From assembly GCA_936450465.1 (NCBI GenBank), contig OW388305.1:39069187-39133186 (forward strand): a stretch of 64,000 bases of DNA, given 5' to 3'. Below, piece after piece: positions 1 through 8,600 of this stretch. Source of the stretch: Gibbula magus. Taxonomy: Eukaryota; Mollusca; Gastropoda; Trochida; Trochidae. The translations under genes were made by a program, and so were the position numbers. Numbering within the stretch: the stretch's first letter is position 1; each line of letters begins with the position of its first letter. The notes under the pieces are model-generated. The model was not told where the DNA came from. It saw only the letters and a program-made list of their open reading frames with translations, and searched no databases.

Positions 1-250
1 AATCCCTCTGAGCACAGAAAGAGGCGAAGGCCTGCCACTGGAAATCATAGAGCTTCCTAGTGGTTTTCCTATGCGAGGTAGCTATTGCGTTGGCGACGCA
101 CTTAGAGTATCCACTACTCCTTAACCCTCTTTTAATACAAGCCAAGCGTGAAGGGAGAACACCTGAGGGTTCTCGTGTAACCTTCCGCTTGGCCTGCTGA
201 TGAGCAGATCCCTCCGTATCTGAATCGGAAACGGTTCCTGCTGACAGAGC
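1..250 (-). CDS. DIRS tyrosine recombinase, N-terminal fragment
   Basis: In the same frame as reverse transcriptase, not that of RNase H, the minus strand reads GLRSSGYSKCVANAIATS and then a tract with LYDFQWQAFASFCAQRD. This is the core-binding (SAM-like) start of DIRS and other tyrosine recombinases. The catalytic R-H-R-Y residues would lie left of base 1 and cannot be assessed. A recombinase ORF overlapping the RT/RNase H ORF in another frame is the usual DIRS arrangement. The start codon is not determined. The coordinates given cover only the part recognisable as recombinase or its immediate lead-in. Confidence 0.72.
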
Positions 251-972
251 CGACGGAGAGGAACGAACCACGGCCGGGCTGGCCACCAAGGGGCGACCAG
301 CAGGAGACGAAGAATCCGAGTTTCCCCTATCTTGGCTACAACTTGGGAGAGGATGGCCGGCGGTGGAAAAGCATAGGCGTCCATCCCCTCCCACCCTAAC
401 GAGAGCGCGTCTAAGCCCATCGCTAGCGGGTCTGGCACTGGGGAGATGTAGGTTGGCAATTGGTGGTTGAGACACGTCGCGAACAGATCTATCAGCAGGG
501 TGCCGAACTGGAGACACAACCCCCTGAAAACCACCGGATTCAGTTGCCACTCCGTTGGGGGAGGGGCATCTGGACGTGACAACGCGTCCGCCAAGACGTT
601 CTTGGCACCCGGAATGTGGACTGCTCGAATTTCCAGGTCCACCTCGTCCACCAACTCGAAGAGCTGGAGTGACACGCGTAGCAGAGACTGCGCCTTGGTG
701 GACCCCTGCTTGTTTATCGACCAAGCAGCCGCCGCACTGTCCGTGTGTACTAGCAGGCACTGGCCCCTCAAGGGGACCTGCCAGTGCTGAATGGCAAGAC
801 GTACTGCGTCCAACTCGAGGACGTTGATGTGTAGGTTCCGCTCTGATGGGGACCAAACTCCCGCCACCTGCTCGTGACTCATGTGCGCCCCCCACCCTTG
901 GGTGGAGGCGTCTACAAACAGGTGAGCTGAGGGGGGGGGGGCGAGGACGAAGTGGAACGCCTGCGAACACAC
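121..972 (-). CDS. DIRS RNase H and downstream connection domain
   Basis: Open frame of 283 codons. Residues 15-135 are RNase H: FVDAST supplies the first aspartate, VLELDAV the glutamate, HTDSAAA the second aspartate and NVLADALSR the last, so the D-E-D-D set is present. Residues from about 160 (IDLFATCLNHQLP, GWEGMDAYAFPP, LLLVAPWWPARPWF) match the conserved region that follows RNase H in DIRS elements. The GTG at 972 is not a true start: the domain should be read on from reverse transcriptase, and the join falls at the C11 tract (931-941), one base too long to keep frame. The ORF ends with TAA at 121-123, just where the recombinase becomes recognisable in the other frame. Confidence 0.85.
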   Translation of the reverse strand: MCSQAFHFVLAPPPSAHLFVDASTQGWGAHMSHEQVAGVWSPSERNLHINVLELDAVRLAIQHWQVPLRGQCLLVHTDSAAAAWSINKQGSTKAQSLLRVSLQLFELVDEVDLEIRAVHIPGAKNVLADALSRPDAPPPTEWQLNPVVFRGLCLQFGTLLIDLFATCLNHQLPTYISPVPDPLAMGLDALSLGWEGMDAYAFPPPAILSQVVAKIGETRILRLLLVAPWWPARPWFVPLRRLCQQEPFPIQIRRDLLISRPSGRLHENPQVFSLHAWLVLKEG

Positions 973-2314
973 TCTCGTCTACCCGCCACCAAGCTAGGAA
1001 CCGATGTAGGTCTGGGGTTAAGACTATGTCGTGACGACAACGTGTCTCCCTGATGTGGGGATTCAGGAACACCTGTAACGGGCGAAGGAACAACCTCCCC
1101 CTGCGGGTCAGGTCCTGAGCTGATGTTAATAACCCCAACACTCTTTGCCACTGACGTAGGGAGAGCGATGCGTCGAGCGCGCGATCCATAAGGCGATCGT
1201 AACGAGCCATCCGCTCCCTCGTGACGAACCCGCGGAACAGCCGGGTGTCTAGGATAGCCCCTAGGAACTTCAGACGAGTTGCCGGAACCAAGTCCGACTT
1301 CTCTAAGTTCACTAGCCACCCCAGACGACGGAACAGGTCCATCGTGAACCTGAGCTGCGCCTCGAGAACGACAGGGGAGCGGTCGTGAGCGATCCCATCG
1401 TCCAAGTACATGAGGAACTGAATGTCGCATTGGTGAAGGAATTGGACGATGGCCTGAGTCACCCGTGTGAATAACCAGGGGGCGGACGAGATCCCGAACG
1501 GGAGCACGCACCACTGAAAATGTCTGCCGTCCAGGATGAAGCGGAGGTACCTGCTGTCCCGATAGTGAATCGGAACGTGCAGGTACGCATCCTGTAGATC
1601 GAGAGACACCATGCAGTCTGAGCGCTCCAAGGACCGCATCACTGAGGGAAGCGTCAAGAGTCGAAAATATGGCGGCCGAACGAGGAAGGAGCGGTTGAAC
1701 ACCTTCAAATCGTGAATTAGCCGCCATTTTTTCGAGTTCCTTTTGGGTATTACGAACACTGGGGAGTAAAACCCCTGCGTTAGATGCGGGGTCAGGACCT
1801 CCTGCACCGCCCGTTTGGAGATTAATATCTCCACCTGTTCCAATGTCAATTTGAGCCGGTCCCCTGCTAAGGGACGCTCCATTGGAGTACAGGTGAGGGG
1901 CGGCGGAGATGAGACGGGAATGCGGAACCCCTGACCCAGAATCCGACACACGTAAGGGTCTAACCCTAACTGTACCCAGTTGCTGACAAAATCTTGGAGC
2001 CGACCCCCCACCAAGCCCTCCGATACCGGGACGAGTGGAGGAGGAAGCAGAGTGGGTGACCACGAGTCACTTCCTCCGCTTCTTTTGCGAGGTACGACCT
2101 CCGGCGCCAGGCCGGGGGGACTTGGGGGACTGACCCGTGGATCCACGGCCACGACCTCCCCGCCGAAAGTCCGTTTTCGCTTTCTTGGGGGAAGGTTGGC
2201 CACTGCCCTGGCCTTGCCCCTGAACAAAACTGGTCTGCGGACGCTTCGGTGTCGTTTGCCTCTGCGTGACGAGCCGATTGGTGAGGTCTTGCTGTTGGGC
2301 CTCCTGTCGTGCTC
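940..2314 (-). CDS. DIRS reverse transcriptase domain
   Basis: On the minus strand the frame beginning just after the TGA at 2,317-2,315 is open across the whole reverse transcriptase. I read, in order, an upstream block with ILGQGF, a palm block with SPVFVIPKRN and KKWRLIHDLK, SLDLQDAYLHVPIH, CVLPFGISSAPWLF, and the catalytic box FLMYLDDG at 1,394-1,417, followed by the thumb (SDLVPATRLKFLG). The catalytic aspartates are intact. The frame passes into the C11 tract at 931-941, after which RNase H lies in a different frame. The longest ATG/GTG-started ORF on this strand here (2,063-912) is a shadow in another frame. No stop interrupts the RT frame; it remains open to base 1 of the window. Confidence 0.88.
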
Positions 2315-3341
2315 TCAAAACCTCCGGGATACGACCCCCAAACAGAGTTTCAGCGTGAGCAGGGGCATGTCGAAGGAACGTCTTATGATCGGGGTTGAGA
2401 CCTGACCGGTAGAGGAAGTTGTCTCTGCGAAGCACTGTTATACTCGATGAAATTCGCGAAGCTGACAACATGATCTGCGCAAGGTCCGCAGCCACATCAC
2501 CAAACGCTTTGAACAACACCGTGTCCCCCGCCTCCATGCCCGCCTGCTTAGCACAAGCCAGCATCGCCTGACATGTGAAAGCCACGTTGTTTCCCAAGCC
2601 TAACACCGAACGCGCCTCCCTGTCAAGATGAGAGAACTGTGCCTCAGACACGCGGTGAAGCAGGTTGGTGGTAAACAACCGAGACGCACCCTGATCAAGG
2701 GGAGGCGGAACAAGTTGAAAAGGCACCGGATACAAGGGCAGTTGCCGTCTGCGCTTGTCCGGCACCACCAAAGGCGGAAGCAGACGATTGGGCATCGCAG
2801 ATGATACGACTTGCTCCATATCCTCGGTGGCCTCCAACAGGAGCCTATGAGGTGGAAGGGCAAGACGCGCGGGAGGTACCTCGCCATCAGGGCAAAAGGA
2901 AGCCCTCCTGGCCGCCGACGTGCGCGGACCAGTCACGCTGACTTGGCTAAGTGGAACGTCCGCGAACGAAGCCACTTCGGATAGCATAGCTATTGCGTCA
3001 ACCACTGGCGGATCCTCCAACAACCCCGTACCCTCCGCCTCCGTTTCTATACTGATGAACGGAGGGTTCGACACGTCCACGTTGCGGGTGTCCGGATCGA
3101 CCTTGTCAAACCTAGCCTTCTTGGACTTCTTCTTCTTGCTCTTGGGCGTAGTGGGTCCGCCCACCTTAAGTCTAAGCGGAGACAACCGCTTGTCTGGCGA
3201 AGGAGGGGACAACGGGTGAGTCCGCGAACGAGAACCGGAACACGACGGCGGAGGGGGGGGAGCGTAAATCCTTCGACCCCCCAGCGGGTTCGGACAGGTC
3301 CGATTCCCTGTCGAATTCATCCGCCCGTTCTGTGAGGACAA
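2067..3341 (-). CDS. DIRS gag-like protein, main part
   Basis: 424-codon open frame overlapping the zinc-finger ORF by 170 nt. It starts in a proline/serine/lysine-rich linker, which is why the first ATG (3,341) is probably not the true start. The middle (about residues 150-330) is a globular, helical-looking region with no motif I can name. The end is Q-, G-, R- and K-rich (about 345-424) with RGG-like repeats, consistent with nucleic-acid binding. Its stop is at 2,067, and the reverse transcriptase frame is already open upstream of it (from 2,314), so gag and pol overlap. This gag-like assignment comes from position and composition, not from a catalytic motif. Confidence 0.65.
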   Translation of the reverse strand: MSSQNGRMNSTGNRTCPNPLGGRRIYAPPPPPSCSGSRSRTHPLSPPSPDKRLSPLRLKVGGPTTPKSKKKKSKKARFDKVDPDTRNVDVSNPPFISIETEAEGTGLLEDPPVVDAIAMLSEVASFADVPLSQVSVTGPRTSAARRASFCPDGEVPPARLALPPHRLLLEATEDMEQVVSSAMPNRLLPPLVVPDKRRRQLPLYPVPFQLVPPPLDQGASRLFTTNLLHRVSEAQFSHLDREARSVLGLGNNVAFTCQAMLACAKQAGMEAGDTVLFKAFGDVAADLAQIMLSASRISSSITVLRRDNFLYRSGLNPDHKTFLRHAPAHAETLFGGRIPEVLRARQEAQQQDLTNRLVTQRQTTPKRPQTSFVQGQGQGSGQPSPKKAKTDFRRGGRGRGSTGQSPKSPRPGAGGRTSQKKRRK

Positions 3342-3609
3342 TGTCTACATCCTCCACCGGAGATGGATGACGAACGGGAGACCTCTCCCTACGTTGAGCT
3401 GACGACGCACGCTTCTGAAACGCAGCCCTATCGGCCACCGACTTGCGTATGGCGGAAACGTACACGTGGAACTCCGATTCGGAGAGAGGAGCGCACTCGT
3501 CGCAACGGTAATCCTCTTCGCAAAGGTCCTTGCACTTTCTACATAACAAGTGCGGATCCTTAGAGGCGGACTTCCTGCCTCCGCAGTTCGTGCAGAGGGC
3601 GGAGTACAT
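3172..3609 (-). CDS. DIRS gag-like protein, N-terminal zinc-binding part
   Basis: 145 residues from an ATG at 3,609. The first 40 residues hold paired cysteines and a histidine (C6xxC9, H20, C23xxC26, C30, C36xxC39), the arrangement I associate with the N-terminus of DIRS ORF1 (gag-like) proteins. A charged, proline-rich stretch follows. The frame loses sense near the C8 tract at 3,253-3,260. Beyond it, the low-complexity and then conserved gag sequence continues in the overlapping frame that ends at 2,067, so the two open frames are probably one gene split by a 1-nt length change in that tract. The likely role is as structural or RNA-binding protein of the retroelement. Confidence 0.7.
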   Translation of the reverse strand: MYSALCTNCGGRKSASKDPHLLCRKCKDLCEEDYRCDECAPLSESEFHVYVSAIRKSVADRAAFQKRASSAQRRERSPVRHPSPVEDVDIVLTERADEFDRESDLSEPAGGSKDLRSPPSAVVFRFSFADSPVVPSFARQAVVSA

Positions 3610-4237
3610 GGCGAACGATAAACGATAAAACGCGTAACGTAAGCGAAGGTAGAGACAGTCGAGTCACCTACACGGCGTAGCACAAACACGAGACACTCGC
3701 TCGCGTAGCGTAGACGAGGTGAATCCCTACTGAAAGACACCTAAGTAGCGTAGCGTAGACGAGGTGAGTCACACACGTGAAACACCCAAGCGGCGGAGCA
3801 AAAGCACAACAACTCTGACGATATGCAATCAAGAGAGTTGAAACAAAAACTCTGAACTCGAAGAGCACAAAGTCAAAATCAAGTAACAACCCGCCAAGGT
3901 AAACAAAGACGAACAAGCCAGACAAAAACTAGGCTAAACACTTACAAGATAATTCAATCTTTATTCACATAACACTCGTGCGTGTACCAAACCTTAAGTG
4001 ACTGGCGTAGCGAGTCACTTGAACCAAAGCGAATCACCCTAAGGATGAGTCGCGTAGAATCGACCTAAGGCGAAGCCAAAGGCGAATGGTAGGCGAAAGC
4101 TAGCAACGGGCAACGCGTGTCACTGACGAGGAGTGTATCCACTGCTCCTTAACCAAGCTAGTCACCCACCTTAGGCGAACAACTAGCGAAGCCAGTGACA
4201 GGCGAGGCGAGAAGCCAAGGGAGACGCGAAGCACTTG

Positions 4238-4813
4238 AGTACGGACCGCAGGCGTATGACAAGCGAAAAGCGAATGACAAGCGAAGCAAGCCAAACGCGT
4301 AGGAGAGATTCCACTGCTCCTTTACCCTACGCAAGTCAACAACCCACAGTTCCCTAAAGTACAGACCGAAAAGCGTATGACAAGCGAAAGCGAATGACAA
4401 ACGAAGCAAGCCAAACGATTAGGAGAGATACCACTACTCCTCTACCATACGCAAGACAAACACCTAACAGTTAGCACTAGAGTACGGACCGACAGGCGTA
4501 TGACAAGCGAATTAGGAGTGATTCCACTGCTCCTTTACCGTACGCAAGTCAACAACCCACAGTTAGCACTAGAGTACGGACCGAAAAGCGCATGACAAGC
4601 GAAAGCGAATGGCCAGCGAAGCAAGTCAAACGATTAGGAGAGATGCCACTACTCCTCTACCATACGCAAGACAAACACCTAACAGTTAGCACTAGTAAAC
4701 GGATCGAAAGGCGTATGACAAGCGAAAGCGGATGACAAACGAAGCGAGTCACACGCGTAGGAGAGATACCACTGATCCTTTACCCTACGCAAGTCAAACA
4801 CCCAACAGTCAGG
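4238..4813 (-). repeat. Five ~122-bp tandem repeats in the 5' region of the DIRS element
   Basis: Units begin near 4,238, 4,358, 4,481, 4,573 and 4,695. Each runs from 'gtacggaccg' through 'gcgtatgacaagcgaa', 'ccactactcctcta' or 'ccactgctccttta', and 'acgcaag' to 'cacctaacagttagcactag'. The third is shortened by about 30 bp. Each unit carries a short inverted pair, AGGAG...CTCCT. A diverged sixth unit lies at about 4,100-4,237. In DIRS-like elements this position is upstream of gag, so the array may hold promoter or terminal-repeat functions, which is inference. Confidence 0.8.
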
Positions 4814-5169
4814 TGAGGGAAAACAAAGAATCACGAGCTGCACGTGCGGCGCATGCAATCCACCTACTCCGGGTGGTCGCTAGCTAGCACATGTCAACAA
4901 GGCCCCTTGAAAACTAACACCTACTTGAAAACAGATTGCAAACACAACCTGCACTATCGAAGAATAAAGTTGAGGGTATCTCTTGACCAAACAAGAGAAA
5001 AATAGCAAGTTAGCAACACAAGCCGCTAAATACCCAGTCACAGAACAAAACACGTCTGCCTTGCTCTGCAACTTTTAGGAGAGTGATATGAACAGGTAGT
5101 GACGTCACGAGACCACCTAGACTTACCGGCCCTTGGATAAGGGATTTTACGCACCCCTTCTCCACTCTT

Positions 5170-5651
5170 CAAGTTCGTCTGTATTAAGGTTGAAATAGCA
5201 TTACCCTTAGGAGGTAAGGCAAAGTAGGTCGTGTCAACAGATAGGTATTTAAATAATAATGTTGTCTTATATCAGTATCGGTCAGACAGGTATTTTATTC
5301 CTCATAATTATGAACGGCAAACATGGTCAACCAATGTTCCTAGAATATTGCTGAAATCATAAATAATTCACATTACTGACATTTTGCGATTTTTTCAGTG
5401 TGGTTTAGAAATAGTCTCCACACAGTTAAGCAGCGTATTGCTGCTGTCATCCGACCTTGGGAAACTACGAGGGAAAATAAACAGTTAACAAAGAGTCAAA
5501 GTAAGTTAAGAATAGATGCATCGATATCCCTATCTGTATAATGTTTAAACAAACATCTTTCTCTTGGGGAGTTAGATGATAATGATGATGATGTTTGATG
5601 ATGTCAATTGTAAAACCACATTCGAACTGTTCTACTCACATTGCCGTCAAA
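5170..5651. other. Gap between DIRS element and gene A, nothing recognised
   Basis: AT-rich sequence with no coding signal and no clear repeat structure. It would contain the promoter and any 5' untranslated exon of gene A, but I see no convincing core promoter. A GAT/ATG-rich stretch lies at 5,575-5,605. Confidence 0.4.
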
Positions 5652-8600
5652 ATGGTATATATCATTTCAGAAAAACGTCAAAGGAAGAAAGCTAAAAAGA
5701 AACGGCAAGCTTGTGACGAAGGTAGGTTCTATTTTCTCTCTTAACAGCGAGGAACACGCATATCTTGTATCTAGATATCACTTGATTGAAAGTTTTAAGA
5801 AGATATTTGGAAGGTACAGTGTATATCATTTTGTTATCTTTCTTTCTTATAGAGTCTGCAACAACGCGTTATGAGGCCGGTACATTTCCTGAACCGCAAC
5901 AAAGACAAAAGGTGAGGTTCCTGAAACAAATGCACAATTGCCGGTGTGCACATCGTTAGCTTTATCCCAAATGTAAAAGTCACTATATATCAGGCCTTCG
6001 TACGTTATGTAAACTATCTTCACATTTCAACTGTAAGTTGTTGGTAGGTGATTTAAATTTCATTTATATATTAAAATAAATTATTTCGGTTTTTGTTGCA
6101 AATTGAGCTAAGATTCATTGTTGTTTTTATCATGCAGGCGATATATCCTAGGAGATAGAGTTTTGACAGTAGATTTCGAACAAGTCCGTGTCACCACCAC
6201 CAACAACAATGCATTTACCTTTTCAAGTAATGACTCAAAATGTCATGACGTCAAAACCCTGATGACATCACAATGTCATAACGTCATAAACATGACGACG
6301 TCACAATGCTATGACAGTGTAATGTTCAGAGACATACAGATTTCATTGAAAGTACTGAAGAAATGTTTTGGGTGATAAATAGATTCTCACCCTGGTGTAT
6401 TCTGGTATCATATATATACACTCGTTGATAAAAGTCAAATATCCCGGACCACCCCCGAATATTGTAAATATTATAAACTCGTGTTGATATATTTGATATA
6501 AGAAGACATTTGAGTCACTCTGTACTTTAATGTTTAATCAAGTAAATCAATTTGTTTTACATACACTTGTTGTCTCTAGACAATGTCATAAATATGACTG
6601 ACTCTTAAGTGAACCAGTGGTTTTGTAGAGGAAACAAGTTCGTAGAGACGGATTATTCGTAGAGGTGACAGGTTCGTAGATACTAGTTTCGTAGAGACTT
6701 GTAAATTTTTTTTTACCAATTACCAATTACTTTGACACTGATTGATTATCCGCTATTAATTGGTTAATATATTGTGTATTTAATTTGACTATTCAATCCA
6801 GATGATTTGATTGTACATTACTCTGTCGGCGACTTACCCGTTTCATCTTCTCCGCATCCATTGATCATCGGCAATTGTAACCCTGCAATATAATCATACT
6901 TACCTGTTCTCTTTATTTTTCTCAAATAAACTTTATTTACTCTCTTTTACTCTCTACGAACCTGTCTCTACGAAACCGTAAAAATCGCAACTATGAACCT
7001 GTTCCATCTACGTATAAACCTACACCCGACTCTTAAATTCACTTAGGAACCAACAATTGATGCTACATTCACTGATGTAAACGGACAGAATGGACCTTAT
7101 ATACCTACCTTGGCGGATTCCAATTTTCAATTTGGAAATCGCCCCTTCCGTGCAAGAAGTGACCCTGAACTATACCACCAAACAGGTTAGTGTATCTTTC
7201 GCAACAGAATTTCACAACATGACATTGAACATGAGACAAATAATCCAAGGTATGTCTCCTCGTAACACTTCGCAGTCCAATGTAAAGATTGAAGGCATAG
7301 CGATTGATACTAACTATATTAATAAATATATAGTATAATCATTCAATGGATTGTGTTCCCGGCAGGATAAAGGAACCGGATATTTTCGGTATCCGTTGGG
7401 GTCATATACGGATAAAGATGCAAGTAACAGAGGTCAAGTGACGGAACTTCTTTTGAAAATGACGTCACACGCGTTAACATTTTGAACTCATGTAATAACC
7501 GTAGCAGTTGTAATAGCGTAAGAGCTTCATGTATACATGCTTCATTTCATATAGGTTTACATTAATTTGAGAAATGACAAAACAAACATTGTGTAATGCA
7601 TAGTGCGGCAAAATTTATTATGATCGTGCAGTGCCAAAACTTGAACATGTTCATCGCGAGTTGAAAACTACCGAGCAAACACTTTATACATACTCACAGG
7701 TAACAAAGGCAGTTTGAGTCACCTATTCATTTAAATCTTTCTATCTATTAAATCTTCACTGTTCCATAATGTGACTTTTGTAAAGGGAATTTTAGAATTA
7801 GCTGCTTAATATTCAGTTTAGCTCTCCGTGTGGTATGTGAGTCGCCATTTGCAACCGTGCGGAAGAGAAGCAACTCTCGCCCTTTCGAGATGGACTAGCC
7901 CCATGGTTACACGAGTTCGAATTCGCTGTCCTAACGTATTTTAAAATTATTGGAAATTAAGATCACGCCAAAAATAACAATATTATTGAAACTGAAAGCA
8001 TAATTTAGGGGGCGTTATTTGAGTGTAAGAATATAAGACCTAACAATCAACAAATCTTCAAATTGGGCATTACACACATAAGAATTCTCCTGTGTTGCGC
8101 TTGTCATATTGTTTAATATAAGATTATATTATGTGAGTACTTAGATTATTTTCTTCACAGGAAATATAAAGAGTTTTGTTTCCTCTATCCCACACTAATG
8201 ACTGTTGACAACATATACACTAGAAATGGTAGAATATAATGTCTTAGTTGTCTACCTGCATAGGGCGAATACATCTAATAGCTTTTAGTTTGGAGCGGTA
8301 TTTCATTGAGTAATAAATTGAATAGTTCATAATGGTAAGATTGTCAGTATTTTCTTATAGATTGAATAATTTGTATTCAGCCAGCGACCGTGAATGTCTT
8401 TCGGTTCTAAAAATGTATGAGCGATCTTTTATTGATATGTTTAATATATTTTTTACAATTGAGAAGGTTGTATGATATTGAGATTATGGTATTCAATTAC
8501 GGTAAGTGGTAAACTGTTTTTGCGATGAAAATCATGCTCAATCAGGAAAGTAGTTCACGTTCACACGACCTGAAAGCGAGTAAACACGAGTATGAACAGT

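Larger units (their letters stand above)
1..5165 (-). mobile_element. DIRS-type tyrosine-recombinase retrotransposon, partial
   Basis: Reading right to left, the element has a 5' tandem-repeat region (about 3,610-5,165), a gag-like zone (3,609-2,067), reverse transcriptase (about 2,314-940), RNase H (972-121) and the start of a tyrosine recombinase that leaves the window at base 1. This order, and the overlap of the RNase H and recombinase frames, is that of the DIRS group rather than of LTR retrotransposons, and no integrase is seen. The zone is clearly more GC-rich than the AT-rich DNA to its right. Reading frames break at two C homopolymers (3,253-3,260 and 931-941), so this copy looks inactive unless those tract lengths are errors. 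The right boundary is only estimated from the change in composition. Confidence 0.88.

Noticed and set aside
912..2063. 383-codon minus-strand open frame
   Set aside because: It overlaps the reverse transcriptase in another frame; the catalytic motifs are in the neighbouring frame.
3668..5071. Several small minus-strand ORFs in the DIRS 5' region
   Set aside because: They are translations of the 122-bp tandem repeats and change with repeat copy; no conserved start or motif.
7347..7490. Possible extra exon of gene A after 'ttcccggcag'
   Set aside because: The required incoming phase meets a stop at once (G|GA TAA); no donor in a usable frame.
7900..7925. Box B-like 'cgagttcgaattc' (also 28,124 'gggttcgaatcc' and 59,258 'gagttcgaatacc') suggesting tRNA genes
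   Set aside because: No cloverleaf or box A could be completed; at most tRNA-derived SINE fragments.
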